Assembly: GCF_002242685.1 (NCBI RefSeq)
Contig: NZ_NBIM01000001.1
Span: 558,001 to 622,000, forward strand
Origin: Oceanimonas doudoroffii
GTDB lineage: Bacteria; Pseudomonadota; Gammaproteobacteria; Enterobacterales; Aeromonadaceae
Direction of reading: 5' to 3'
Length of the DNA stretch: 64,000 bases
In this document: positions 1 through 8,267 of the stretch, one piece after another
Position numbering within the stretch: the first letter of the stretch is position 1
How the letters are laid out: every line of letters begins with the position of its first letter
Made by a program: the position numbers and the translations under genes
Notes under the pieces: model-generated
Database searches by the model: none
Told to the model about the DNA's origin: nothing
What the model saw: the letters and a program-made list of their open reading frames with translations, nothing else

Positions 1-1
1 C

Positions 2-187
2 AGGGCCGACATTCATGTGGTGGCGCCGCTGTGCCCGCAGGCGGTGTCGGTGTTCGACTTTTCGGTGACCGCAGGGCTGCTGCGCCGGGCCCGGCTGCAC
101 ACCCAGCGCTGGTTGCGGGAAGGGGGCATGGCTCACCGGGGCGTGCCCGAGAGCCTGCGGCCCCACCAGCATGGCGACGGCATGTAA
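2..187 (+). CDS. C-terminal end of a patatin-like phospholipase (partial)
   Basis: An open frame enters from the left edge and stops with TAA at 185-187, giving about 61 residues. The visible segment (ADIHVVAPLCP, then VFDFS, then a helix rich in Arg and Leu) resembles the C-terminus of bacterial patatin-family lipid hydrolases, where a 'PP-CP...DFS' stretch is common. The catalytic GXSXG and DG[AG] motifs lie outside the window, so the assignment rests on tail similarity only. Codon use agrees with the GC-rich neighbours. It could be another alpha/beta protein with a similar tail. Confidence 0.5.
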   Translation, partial: RADIHVVAPLCPQAVSVFDFSVTAGLLRRARLHTQRWLREGGMAHRGVPESLRPHQHGDGM

Positions 188-290
188 TAAACCCAGGGGC
201 GAAGGCGACTACTGAAGCAGGAGCCCTCGTCGCGACGCCGACCGCCAAATCGGCGTCCAGTTACATGGCAAGCAAGACAAGGAGTCAGTC

Positions 291-1709
291 ATGGTTGAAT
301 TTCCCGTTATCGCCTTGGTGGTCATGCTGGCCGGCGTAGGCCTGCTGAGCCTGATGCTGGCCCCCAGGGTGCGCACCGCCGAGGGCTTTTTTGCCGGACA
401 GAACGAACAGGGTGGGGCGCCAGGGTTGCTGACCCTGGTGTTTTCCCAGGTTACCACCTGGATCTTTGCCCGCTCCCTGCTCAACGCCGCCATTCTTGGT
501 TATTTCTACGGCGTGGCCGGGGCCCTGGCCTACAGCGCCTATTACGGCTCCTTTCTTACCGGCTGGTTGATTGTGGACCGGCTGCGTTATCGCTACGGGG
601 CCCACAACATTCAGGGCTTTCTTGCCGCGCGCTTTGGCCGGGTGGGAGTGAGTTGCTACAACCTGCTGATCTCGTTGCGGCTGCTCAGTGAGGTGTTTGC
701 CAACCTGCTGGTGGTGGGCATGGTGTTTGGTCTGGCCGGCAGCCAGGCCCACACCGTCGCCATGGTGGCGGTGGCCGGGCTGACCCTGCTCTATTCCATG
801 AGCGGCGGGCTGCGGGCCTCGCTGCGCACCGATGTGCTGCAAGTGGGGTTGTTGCTGGTGCTGATCGCGTTGCTCACCCTGCAAGCGCTTATGCACCCCT
901 TGTTCAGCTGGCCGGCGGTGCTGGCCAGCAGTCCGGAGTGGACCAGCCCGGGCTGGATCTTACTGGCGGTGGCGCTGCTGCAGGTGCTGAGTTACCCGCT
1001 GCACGATCCGGTGATGATGGACAGGGGCTTTCTCGCCGACCGAGGCACCACCCGGCGCAGCTTTATTCATGCCTTCTGGCTGTCGGCCCTGTTGATCCTG
1101 GCCTTTGGTCTGCTGGGGGTCTTTGCCGGGCTGCAGGCCACCGATGGAGAGGAATTGCTGCCCGCCCTGCAGCGCCTGTTGGGCACCCATGCCATGCTGC
1201 TGCTGGGACTGGCGCTGGTGATATCGGCCGCTTCTACCCTGGACTCTACCCTGGCCAGCGCCGCCAAGCTGATGGTGATGGACATGGGGCTGGGCCGGCC
1301 CACCGCCGGCAGTGGCCGGCTGGCCATGGCCGGCTTTGCCCTGGGTGGCCTGGTGCTGGTGTTTACCGGCAGCCAGGACCTGTTTGACGCGGTGGCGGTG
1401 AGCGGCACCGCGTCGCTGGCACTGACGCCGCTGATCCTGTTCTGCATTCTGGGCGGGCGCGAGGTGGCGCGCTGGAGCTTTGTGCTGACCTTTGTCCTGG
1501 CGGTGGCCGGCGCCGCGCTTTATTTCCTGGAAAAAGGCGGCCATGTCAGCCTGATTGGCCCGTGGTTTGGCGTGGAGCACAGCTACGCCAAGTTGCTGGT
1601 GATCACCCTGGTGATACTGGCCGCCGGTCTGCTGAGCTTTTTTCTGGGGCTCAAGCCCCGCGCACCCGCGGCGCACACGGCGGGTAATTCCGAAGATTCC
1701 AACACCTGA
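291..1709 (+). CDS. Sodium:solute symporter (SSS) family transporter
   Basis: The 472-residue product is almost wholly hydrophobic with about 12-13 predicted membrane spans. Around residues 170-183 it has a GGLRASLRTDVLQ stretch that matches the SSS-family signature (GG-R-----TD--Q). Such proteins use the sodium gradient to import small solutes such as sugars, amino acids, proline or carboxylates; the substrate cannot be read from the sequence. The start is the ATG at 291, preceded by AAGGAG at a good distance. The gene follows the patatin tail by about 100 bp and precedes a cupin gene, so it may begin a small operon. Confidence 0.85.
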   Translation: MVEFPVIALVVMLAGVGLLSLMLAPRVRTAEGFFAGQNEQGGAPGLLTLVFSQVTTWIFARSLLNAAILGYFYGVAGALAYSAYYGSFLTGWLIVDRLRYRYGAHNIQGFLAARFGRVGVSCYNLLISLRLLSEVFANLLVVGMVFGLAGSQAHTVAMVAVAGLTLLYSMSGGLRASLRTDVLQVGLLLVLIALLTLQALMHPLFSWPAVLASSPEWTSPGWILLAVALLQVLSYPLHDPVMMDRGFLADRGTTRRSFIHAFWLSALLILAFGLLGVFAGLQATDGEELLPALQRLLGTHAMLLLGLALVISAASTLDSTLASAAKLMVMDMGLGRPTAGSGRLAMAGFALGGLVLVFTGSQDLFDAVAVSGTASLALTPLILFCILGGREVARWSFVLTFVLAVAGAALYFLEKGGHVSLIGPWFGVEHSYAKLLVITLVILAAGLLSFFLGLKPRAPAAHTAGNSEDSNT

Positions 1710-1792
1710 TGATCCGTCGGGGCGGCCGATCTCTTTGGCGCGGGCTGCCCTGTTCGGTTACCCTGCGGGACTCAGATGCAAGGAGTTCCGCC

Positions 1793-2116
1793 ATGGCCAA
1801 CCTGTTTCATTCACTGCCCACGAGCCTGCCCGAAGAGCGGTTTGACGAGCTGCTGCGCACCCCTGATGTGCGCATCGAGCGCATTTTGTCCCGTGGTCAC
1901 AGCTCGCCCGCAGAAGGCTGGTACGATCAAGCCGAAGACGAATGGGTGCTGGTGCTCTCCGGCAGCGGCACCCTGGAGTTTGAGGATGGCCGCCGGCAGC
2001 GGCTTGAGCCCGGCGATCACCTGCATATTCCCGCCCATCAAAAGCACCGCGTCAGCCATACCGCCCCCGATGAGATCACCCTCTGGCTGGCGGTGTTTTT
2101 TCCTGCCAAACACTGA
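1793..2116 (+). CDS. Small cupin-domain protein
   Basis: A 107-residue single-domain cupin. The two cupin motifs are visible: an EWVLVLSGSGTLEFEDG strand pair, then LEPGDHLHIPAHQKHRV, with His residues placed as metal ligands. The frame is open further upstream (to 1709), but the ATG at 1793 is chosen because AAGGAG precedes it and the protein then begins like other small cupins (MANLFHSLP). Homologues of this type are cytoplasmic proteins of unknown substrate, often annotated only as 'cupin'. It lies 11 bp before a GNAT gene and is probably co-transcribed with it. Confidence 0.85.
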   Translation: MANLFHSLPTSLPEERFDELLRTPDVRIERILSRGHSSPAEGWYDQAEDEWVLVLSGSGTLEFEDGRRQRLEPGDHLHIPAHQKHRVSHTAPDEITLWLAVFFPAKH

Positions 2117-2127
2117 GGAGTCAGTAT

Positions 2128-2625
2128 ATGCAGCCACAGCAGCCGGTCATTACCCTGGCGCCCATCGCATCACACCAGGATACTGCCATTGCCCAAATCA
2201 TTCGCACCGTGGGCGCCGAATTCGGCGCCGTGGGCGAAGGGTTCGGCCCCGGGGACGCGGAAGTGCAGTGCATGAGCCGGCATTACACCGCCGAGCGCAA
2301 CAGCCGCTACCTGGTGGCGGAGATGAACGGTCGAGTGGTGGGCGGTGCCGGACTGGCGCCGCTGGGAAACGACTCGAAAATCTGCGAGCTGAAAAAACTG
2401 TTCTTGCTGCCCGAGGCCCGGGGCCACGGCATTGGCCGGCGGCTCGCCGAAGCCTGTCTGGACTTTGCCCGGGAGCGGGGGTTTTCGTCCTGTTATCTCG
2501 ACACCCTGAGCAGCATGACCGACGCCATTGGCCTTTATGAACGGTTGGGTTTTCGTCACCTCGATCAGCCGCTGCTGGCCTCTGAACACGGTGGCTGCGA
2601 CGTCTGGATGTTAAAGGCGCTGTAA
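2128..2625 (+). CDS. GNAT family N-acetyltransferase
   Basis: The 165-residue product has the GNAT fold signature: a central strand followed by the acetyl-CoA binding loop RGHGIGRRLAEACL (about residues 100-113) and a late YERLGF motif. It should transfer an acetyl group from acetyl-CoA to an amine; the substrate is unknown. The ATG at 2128 has GAGGAGTCAG upstream. It follows the cupin gene by 11 bp, suggesting one transcript. Confidence 0.88.
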   Translation: MQPQQPVITLAPIASHQDTAIAQIIRTVGAEFGAVGEGFGPGDAEVQCMSRHYTAERNSRYLVAEMNGRVVGGAGLAPLGNDSKICELKKLFLLPEARGHGIGRRLAEACLDFARERGFSSCYLDTLSSMTDAIGLYERLGFRHLDQPLLASEHGGCDVWMLKAL

Positions 2626-2742
2626 TTACCCAAGGGCAAGCCGGGGCAGGGATGTTTGGTTTGAGATTCGAATGCCATTGTCTTTCATGGTGGGGCGCTA
2701 TAGGGTGAACAAGCCCCATATCGAGACGGAAAAGGAAGGCCC

Positions 2743-3810
2743 ATGTCACCACGCCACGCGCTTGTGCACCAGCTTGGAATACCTTACCCCCTAATTCAGG
2801 CCCCGATGGCGGGGGTGTCCACGCCCGAGCTTGCCGCCGCCGTGTCCAACGCCGGTGGTCTCGGCTCCCTCGGTATCGGTGCCAGCTCGGTGAGTGAGGC
2901 CCGTCGCCAGATTGAACAGACGCAACGGCTTACCGACAGGCCATTCAACGTGAATGTCTTCTGCCATGCGCCGGCCCGCCGCAATGCGTCACTCGAAGCC
3001 GACTGGCTGGCGTATTTGACGCCGCTTTTTGCCGAGCAGGGTATAGAGCCGCCGGCCCGGCTGGAAGAAATTTATACCAGTTTCAATCACAACCGGCCCA
3101 TGCAGGATTTGCTGGTGGAGTTGCGTCCGGCCGTGGTGAGTTTTCACTTCGGCCTGCCCGCTGCGCAACTGCTCGACCGGCTGCACGATGCCGGGGTGAT
3201 CACCCTGGCCAGTGCCACCAGTCTGGAAGAAGCCCGGCAAATTGATGCCGCCGGCATTCACGGCATTGTGGCCCAGGGCATAGAGGCTGGCGGGCACAGG
3301 GGCATTTTTGACCCCGATGCCCCCGACTCGCAATGGACGACCGCCGAGCTGGTGGCCTTGCTGGCTGAGAAATGTCGTGGGCCGGTGATCGCCGCCGGCG
3401 GCATCATGGATGGCCAGGACATGCAAAGCATGTTGGCCTTGGGCGCCGCGGCGGTGCAGCTGGGTACCGCCTTTGTGGCCTGCCCGGAATCGGCGGCCAG
3501 TGCCGCCTACCGGCGGCAATTGCTCGAGGCCAGCGAGGACCAGACCCGGCTGACCCGCACCCTTTCCGGTCGTCCGGCGCGAGGGCTGGCTAACCGCTTT
3601 ATCCGCTATGCGGAAGCGGCCGGGGCGCCAGCTCCGCCCGACTACCCGGTGGCCTATGACGCGGCCAAGCGGCTGCATGGCGCCGCCGTGGTCCGGGGCT
3701 GCCATGACTTCGCCGCCCACTGGGCGGGTCAGGGGGCGGCGCGGGCGAGGGCCATGCCGGCGGCCGAACTGGTGGCCAGCCTGGTGCAAGAGGCGCGATG
3801 GCAGCCTTGA
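2743..3810 (+). CDS. Nitronate monooxygenase (NMO) family flavoprotein
   Basis: A 355-residue TIM-barrel flavoenzyme. The N-terminal QAPMAGVSTPELAAAV, the AGGLGSLG loop, the EAGGHRG segment around residue 185 with its conserved His, and AAGGIMDG with the following LGAAAVQLGTAF phosphate-binding stretch are all typical of the NMO/2-nitropropane dioxygenase family. These enzymes use FMN and oxygen to detoxify alkyl nitronates such as propionate-3-nitronate. The ATG at 2743 follows a GGAAGG ribosome binding site. Its stop overlaps the AraC-type regulator start by 13 bp, so the two are translationally linked. Confidence 0.9.
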   Translation: MSPRHALVHQLGIPYPLIQAPMAGVSTPELAAAVSNAGGLGSLGIGASSVSEARRQIEQTQRLTDRPFNVNVFCHAPARRNASLEADWLAYLTPLFAEQGIEPPARLEEIYTSFNHNRPMQDLLVELRPAVVSFHFGLPAAQLLDRLHDAGVITLASATSLEEARQIDAAGIHGIVAQGIEAGGHRGIFDPDAPDSQWTTAELVALLAEKCRGPVIAAGGIMDGQDMQSMLALGAAAVQLGTAFVACPESAASAAYRRQLLEASEDQTRLTRTLSGRPARGLANRFIRYAEAAGAPAPPDYPVAYDAAKRLHGAAVVRGCHDFAAHWAGQGAARARAMPAAELVASLVQEARWQP

Positions 3811-4502
3811 GCACGCCCGTATTCTGGCGGGATGCGCGCATGCCGCAGGTAGAGCTGCGCCGTAGCGATGACGGGCGCGCTGTCGGTTACGCGGCTCACA
3901 GTCACCCCCAATGGTCCCTGGGTGCCATTACTGCAGGTGAAAGCAGCTTTTTGTATCGCCAGGCCCGCTACCGTGTCGCTGCCGGCAATCTGGTATTGAT
4001 GAACCCGGACTGGGTGCATGCCTGTAATCCCGTTGAGGGCAAGCCCTGGGCCTACTACATGATGTATGTGGATACCGCCTGTCTGCAGGCCCCCCGGCTG
4101 CCGTTGCTGCAAAAGCAGACGGCGCTGGTGGAATATCTGGAAAGCCTGATGCAGCATCTGGCAGGACATTCGGTGCCGTATCCGGCGCCGGTGCCGAAAA
4201 GGCTGCGCCAGTTGGCCGATTACCTTGACGCCCACAGCCTTGAAGAGGTGTCACTCGATGAGCTGTGCAGCCAGTGCGGCTACAGCGCCGGCCATCTGGT
4301 GCGTGTATTCAGGCAGCACTTTGGCATTACGCCCCATGCCTACCTGCTCAACCGACGGGTCCAGCATGGCCAGCGGCAACTGAAGGCGGGTGTGCCTATC
4401 GCCGAGGTGGCACTCAATATGGGGTTTTCCGATCAGGCGCATTTTCAGCGTACCTTCAAGCGACTGGTGGCCGCCACGCCGGCTCAGTATCGCAGCAAGT
4501 AG
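3798..4502 (+). CDS. AraC family transcriptional regulator
   Basis: A 234-residue regulator with an N-terminal cupin-like sensing domain (HSHPQWSLGAITAGESSF) and a C-terminal pair of helix-turn-helix units (SLDELCSQCGYSAGHLVRVFRQHFG, then VALNMGFSDQAHFQRTFKR). It is somewhat short for the family (270-290 is usual). It overlaps the end of the nitronate monooxygenase gene and converges with the LysE gene, overlapping it by about 19 bp at the 3' ends. LysE-type exporters next to AraC regulators of this type are common, so either neighbour may be its target. Confidence 0.88.
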   Translation: MAALSTPVFWRDARMPQVELRRSDDGRAVGYAAHSHPQWSLGAITAGESSFLYRQARYRVAAGNLVLMNPDWVHACNPVEGKPWAYYMMYVDTACLQAPRLPLLQKQTALVEYLESLMQHLAGHSVPYPAPVPKRLRQLADYLDAHSLEEVSLDELCSQCGYSAGHLVRVFRQHFGITPHAYLLNRRVQHGQRQLKAGVPIAEVALNMGFSDQAHFQRTFKRLVAATPAQYRSK

Positions 4503-5074
4503 AGGCCACTGGCGGCCAGCATCAGGGCCATCAGCCGGTTCAGCACGGTCAGCCAGCGGGCGCTGGAGATATGGCGGCGCAGGCCGCTGCCCAGCCACAG
4601 CCAGCACATCAGCGAACACCAGCAGATAGGCAGATAGAGCAGGGCGAACAGTCCGGTTTGCGCCAGGCTGCCATCGGTATAAACGGTGATGCCGGAAGCC
4701 GATGCCAGCCAGGCCTTGGGATTGAGCCATTGCATCAGGGCTCCTGTCAGCAAGCCCGGGGCCACCCTGGCATCGCTGGCGGGCAGGCTACTTGAAGCGG
4801 TAGCCAGCCTAATGCTCATGTAAAGCAGAAAGCCGACACCGGCCCAGTGCAGCCACTGCATCAGGCCTGGCTGTTCCTGCAACACACCATGCAACCCCAG
4901 CCCAATGGCCAGAAACAGTACCACGAACCCCAGGGTGGCGCCGGTAACCAGGAGCAGCCCGCGTGCTAACGGCTGATGCAGGCCGCTGCTCAGACACAGC
5001 AGATTGACGGGACCGGGGGAGATGGAGGCGGCCAGTGCGAACAGCGACATGGGCCAAATCAGGGAAAGGGTCAT
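4484..5074 (-). CDS. LysE/RhtB family amino-acid exporter
   Basis: A 196-residue membrane protein with about six spans. The N-terminus shows the family motif SISPGPVNLLCLSSGL (GP preceding the first long helix). LysE/RhtB proteins export amino acids or derivatives across the inner membrane. The frame allows an upstream ATG at 5089, but that codon lies in the ribosome binding site itself: AAGGAG is centred near 5083 and fits the ATG at 5074, which is chosen. The gene overlaps the AraC gene tail-to-tail. Confidence 0.87.
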   Translation of the reverse strand: MTLSLIWPMSLFALAASISPGPVNLLCLSSGLHQPLARGLLLVTGATLGFVVLFLAIGLGLHGVLQEQPGLMQWLHWAGVGFLLYMSIRLATASSSLPASDARVAPGLLTGALMQWLNPKAWLASASGITVYTDGSLAQTGLFALLYLPICWCSLMCWLWLGSGLRRHISSARWLTVLNRLMALMLAASGLYLLRY

Positions 5075-5159
5075 GGATACTCCTTGCATACTGGTTGAAA
5101 GCCGGGCCAGTGTGCAGGAGTGCTACAGGGAAATATTGAACGAAATTGATATGGCAAAG

Positions 5160-5182
5160 CACCGGGCGGCAGGCGCCCGGTG
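5160..5182 (-). terminator. Hairpin after the zinc-uptake operon
   Basis: CACCGGGC, a 7-nt loop, then GCCCGGTG, directly downstream of the stop of the DUF3299 gene on the reverse strand. The T-run is weak, so termination is probable rather than certain. It also separates the operon from the LysE promoter region. Confidence 0.5.
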
Positions 5183-5185
5183 TCT

Positions 5186-5665
5186 TTACAGATCGTAGGG
5201 TTCGACGGTGACGCCTTCCAGCGAATAGGCGGCGTCGGCAATGTCATGGCTGGCACTTACCGTGCTCAGGGTGCCGGTTACCCAGACCGCATCCCACAGG
5301 TCGTCCACTTTGGCGCCCTTGGGATAGTTGACGTAGACAATCTGGTTGGTGGGCGGTGGCGGCACATGAATGCAGGCGCCGAAATAGGGCACCAGAAAGA
5401 ACTGGGTGATCTTTTCGCTGTCGCCTTCCAGCGGCACCACAAAACCGGGTAACCGAATCTTTTTGCCATTGAGTGCCGGCACCACCTTGCCCACCGGCTG
5501 AAGGGGAATGGCGAGTTCGTCGTCGTGATCCACCTCGGGAAAGGGGGGCGGGTTCAGCTGCTCTTCCAGCGGGATCAGATCATCCCACTCGGTCAGCTGG
5601 TAGTCATCGGCCAGGGCGGGGCCGGCCAGCAGTGCCAGCCCCATCAGTGCGTGTGTCAGTTTCAC
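5186..5665 (-). CDS. DUF3299 secreted/periplasmic protein of a Zrg-type zinc uptake operon
   Basis: A 159-residue protein with a signal peptide (MKLTHALMGLALLAGPALA) and a compact domain containing PGFVVPLEGD, FFLVPYFGACIHVPPPP and WVTGTL, characteristic of DUF3299. It starts at a GTG that overlaps the permease stop (GTGA), so translation is coupled. Its place as last gene after the His-rich protein, ATPase and permease matches the Vibrio ZrgABCDE zinc system, where a protein of this kind is part of the operon. The Cys-His-rich loop FGACIHVPPP may contact metal; this is inference. Confidence 0.8.
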   Translation of the reverse strand: MKLTHALMGLALLAGPALADDYQLTEWDDLIPLEEQLNPPPFPEVDHDDELAIPLQPVGKVVPALNGKKIRLPGFVVPLEGDSEKITQFFLVPYFGACIHVPPPPTNQIVYVNYPKGAKVDDLWDAVWVTGTLSTVSASHDIADAAYSLEGVTVEPYDL

Positions 5666-6909
5666 TGCTTGATACTCATACCGTCGTTAAGGGAATAGCG
5701 AAAGGCCTGGGCCGCCGGCAGCAGGCCGGTAATTATGCCCGCTCCCCAGATGGCCGCCAGCAGGCGCCACTCATCCATGGTTGGCAGCCCCGGCGTCAGC
5801 AGCAGCCCGTAATGGGCCTGCAGCAGGGGCGCGGCCGCCAGCAGAATGCCGTAGAGTATCAACAGTCCCAGGCCAATGCCAAGCAGGGTAAGCAGGGCTG
5901 CCTCCAGGGTGAGCAGGGCAAACAGATGTCGTGGCCCGGCACCCAGGGCGCGCAAAATGGCCAGTTCCCGGCGCCGGGCAGAGAGCCCGGCCAGCAGGGT
6001 GGTGAGCATGCCCAGCAGGCCGGCCACCACCACAAACAGGGCAATAAAGGCAATGGCCTGCTCCGCCAGGCTCATCATGCTCCACAACTCATGCAGGGCG
6101 GCGCCGGGCAGAATGGCCGACAGCGGCTCGGCCCGGTAATTGTTGATGCTGCGCTGCAGGCCAAAGGCCAGCACCCGGTTTTCCAGCCCCACCAGAAAGG
6201 CGGTGAGGGCTTCGGGTTCAAGGCTGGCCTGGCGGGCCTCGGTCGGGGTCAGTTGTTGCGTCTGGCGGCCACTTTGCCACCCCAGGTGAATGGCTTCGAG
6301 CCCATCCAGGCGAATATGCACGGTTCTGTCTACCGGCGTGCCGGTGGGAGCGAGAATGCCCACCAGGGTAAAGGGCAGATCGTCGTGCAGGCTGAACGAG
6401 GTGTTGCCGGCGCCGTGGGCGATGATCAGCTCGTCGCCCAGTTGGTAGCCGAGCTGTCGTGCCACCTCGGCACCGATCACCGCCTCAAAGGTGTCGGTAA
6501 AGGGGCGTCCGTTGGCGAGCTCAAGGGATTGCTGCCGGCCATAGGCGTAATGACGAAAATAGTCTTCACTGGTTCCCAGCACCCGGTAACCCTGGTGGGA
6601 GTCGCCCAACGACAGCGGTACCGTCCAGGCCACGCCCTTTTGCTGGCGAATGCGCTGGTAGGACTCCCAGCTGATGTTGTTGGTGGGGTTGCCGATGCGA
6701 AACACCGAATACAGCAACAGGTTTATCTGCCCGGAGCGGGCGCCCACGATCAGATCGGTGCCCGAAATGGTGCGGGCAAAGCTGTCTTTCAGCTCGGTGC
6801 GCACCTTGTTGACGCCCACCAGCAGCAGCACGCTGATGGCAATGGCCAGCACCGTCAGGCCGGCGGTCAGCCGGCGTGACCACAAACTTTTAAAGGCCAG
6901 GCTCAGCAT
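5662..6909 (-). CDS. FtsX/MacB-type ABC transporter permease, zinc uptake operon
   Basis: A 415-residue permease of the FtsX/LolC type: one N-terminal membrane span after MLSLAFKSLWSRRLTAG, a long periplasmic region (about residues 40-270), then three C-terminal spans including the conserved LLTTLLAGLSARRRELAILRALGA segment. The frame is open 35 codons further upstream, but the ATG at 6909 overlaps the ATPase stop (ATGCTGA) and gives the normal family N-terminus. It should form the membrane part of an ABC system with the adjacent ATPase. Context suggests zinc import in a Zrg-like manner. Confidence 0.87.
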   Translation of the reverse strand: MLSLAFKSLWSRRLTAGLTVLAIAISVLLLVGVNKVRTELKDSFARTISGTDLIVGARSGQINLLLYSVFRIGNPTNNISWESYQRIRQQKGVAWTVPLSLGDSHQGYRVLGTSEDYFRHYAYGRQQSLELANGRPFTDTFEAVIGAEVARQLGYQLGDELIIAHGAGNTSFSLHDDLPFTLVGILAPTGTPVDRTVHIRLDGLEAIHLGWQSGRQTQQLTPTEARQASLEPEALTAFLVGLENRVLAFGLQRSINNYRAEPLSAILPGAALHELWSMMSLAEQAIAFIALFVVVAGLLGMLTTLLAGLSARRRELAILRALGAGPRHLFALLTLEAALLTLLGIGLGLLILYGILLAAAPLLQAHYGLLLTPGLPTMDEWRLLAAIWGAGIITGLLPAAQAFRYSLNDGMSIKQ

Positions 6910-7589
6910 GAGGTTGCTCCGTTCAGTGCCTTGAGGGATTCCACTCGGGAAAACAACGGCTCCAGGCCGGTATCGTGGCTGACAAACACCAGGCCGCTGC
7001 CCTGATGGTCGCATTCGGCAAACAGCAGCGCCATAAAGGCGGCGCGACTGTCGGCGTCCAGCGCCGAGGTGGGCTCATCGGCAATGACCAGCTCGGGGCG
7101 ACCGATCAGGGCCCGGGCGGCGGCCACCCGCTGCTGCTGGCCGATGCTGAGCTGATGCACCGGCTGTTGCCACAGCGCGTCGGGCAGTTGCAGGGCCGCG
7201 AGCAGGCGTTTGGCTTCCTGCTCGGCGGGGGCGGTCAGCCGCCGGCGCTTGTACCGTGAAAAGGTCAGCGCGGCGGTCACGTTTTCCACTACAGAGAGAA
7301 AGGGCAGCAGGTTGAACTGCTGAAAGATATAACCCAGGTGATCGGCCCGAAAACGGTCCCGCTTGTGTGCCGACAGGGCACCCAGATCCTGCTCGAGAAT
7401 GTGCAGCGATCCGCGGGGGGCGGCGTGAATGCCCGCCAGCAGGCCAAGCAGGGTGCTCTTGCCGCTGCCGCTTGGGCCCTTGATAAAGAGCCGTTCGCCC
7501 GGCGCCAGGGTCAGCTCGCCAATATTGAGCAGGGCGGGCTGGCCGGGCCAGGCGAAATACAGATTGCGAATGGCGATCAACGGAGTCAT
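6903..7589 (-). CDS. LolD/MacB-type ABC transporter ATPase, zinc uptake operon
   Basis: The 228-residue ATPase has Walker A GPSGSGKSTLLGLLAG (about residue 38), Q-loop IFQQFNLLPFL, signature LSIGQQQRVAAARAL, Walker B LVIADEPTSALD and the switch His in FVSHD. This is the LolD/MacB/FtsE subgroup that partners FtsX-type permeases. It lies between the His-rich zinc protein and the permease, overlapping the latter, so it very probably powers that permease. Confidence 0.92.
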   Translation of the reverse strand: MTPLIAIRNLYFAWPGQPALLNIGELTLAPGERLFIKGPSGSGKSTLLGLLAGIHAAPRGSLHILEQDLGALSAHKRDRFRADHLGYIFQQFNLLPFLSVVENVTAALTFSRYKRRRLTAPAEQEAKRLLAALQLPDALWQQPVHQLSIGQQQRVAAARALIGRPELVIADEPTSALDADSRAAFMALLFAECDHQGSGLVFVSHDTGLEPLFSRVESLKALNGATSC

Positions 7590-7590
7590 G

Positions 7591-8229
7591 TTACCAGCTG
7601 GCCTGGGCTTGGTCCGGGGTCAGGGTGGCGGCCACCTGACCGGTTGGCAGAATGCCCTGCAGCTCAATGCGGGTAAAGCTGGGGAACTGTTCAAACAGGC
7701 TTACCTCGATGCCGGACAGCGCATCGGGCTGGCTGCACTGGTAGTGATAACTCAGGCTGATGTCCTTGTGGCCATGTTCGCCATCATGTTCATCATCATG
7801 GTCGTGTTTGTCATCGTGATGATGGTCATGCTCATCATCATGGTGATGCTTGTGTTCGCCATCATGGTCGGCATGGTCGGCATGGTCGGCATGGTCGGCA
7901 TGGTCGGCATGGTCGTCGTGGTGGTGTTCATCGCCGTTGGCATGGGCGACGTCGGTCAGGGTGCAGCCGGCGGTGGGGGTCAGGCTGAACAGCGCGGCGC
8001 CATCCCGGGCCTTGTTTATGGCGTGATCAAAGGCGGCCTTGTCTTCGCTGGTAGTGGGATTATGTTCAAAACCCACAATGTCGGCGGCGGGGGCAAACAG
8101 CTCCAGCACCAGGTGATTGCGGTCCTGAGCCAGGTTGAGTTGGCCAAAGCCATGCTCGTGCACACCCAGCTGGGTGTTGGCGGCCAGGGTAAGGGGCAGT
8201 ACGGCAACGGCCAGGGGTTTAAGATTCAT
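7591..8229 (-). CDS. zrgA: His-rich periplasmic zinc-binding protein, DUF2796 (ZrgA-like)
   Basis: A 212-residue secreted protein. After a signal peptide comes the DUF2796 N-terminal domain (LGVHEHGFGQLNLA), then a low-complexity metal-binding linker of about 60 residues made of His and Asp/Glu (repeated DHA triplets followed by HHHDDEHDH-type runs), then a second small domain with SYHYQC and FPSFTRIELQGILP. This is the architecture of ZrgA, the zinc-capturing subunit of the Vibrio ZrgABCDE importer. It heads the operon; the Zur-type operator lies about 24 bp upstream of the start, implying induction by zinc shortage. Confidence 0.85.
   Translation of the reverse strand: MNLKPLAVAVLPLTLAANTQLGVHEHGFGQLNLAQDRNHLVLELFAPAADIVGFEHNPTTSEDKAAFDHAINKARDGAALFSLTPTAGCTLTDVAHANGDEHHHDDHADHADHADHADHADHDGEHKHHHDDEHDHHHDDKHDHDDEHDGEHGHKDISLSYHYQCSQPDALSGIEVSLFEQFPSFTRIELQGILPTGQVAATLTPDQAQASW
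7863..7916. repeat. 9-bp tandem repeat coding the His-Ala-Asp linker
   Basis: Five exact copies plus a partial sixth of the 9-bp unit CATGGTCGG. In the reverse-strand gene they encode repeated Asp-His-Ala triplets of the zinc-binding linker. The repeat is in frame, so copy-number slippage would change the number of His ligands without breaking the gene. Confidence 0.9.
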
Positions 8230-8252
8230 TCGATTCTCCGGTAGGCTAAATT

Positions 8253-8267
8253 TGTTATGTTATAACG
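8253..8267 (-). promoter_or_regulatory. Zur operator upstream of the zinc uptake operon
   Basis: TGTTATGTTATAACG differs from the enterobacterial Zur core TGTTATANTATAACA at two positions and is centred on the partial palindrome GTTAT-GTT-ATAAC. It sits just upstream of the zrgA-like gene, where a bound repressor would block transcription. It overlaps the last codons and stop of the upstream LysR gene, so the operon promoter must lie in or near that gene's end. Functional role is inferred from sequence and context. Confidence 0.75.

Noticed and set aside
5473..6879. 468-codon open frame on the plus strand
   Set aside because: Gln/Gly-rich composition typical of an antisense shadow of the FtsX-type permease; no domain features.
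7752..7943. Short repeats as CRISPR or as separate small genes on other frames
   Set aside because: They are in-frame codon repeats of the His-rich protein; the extra frames are low-complexity shadows.
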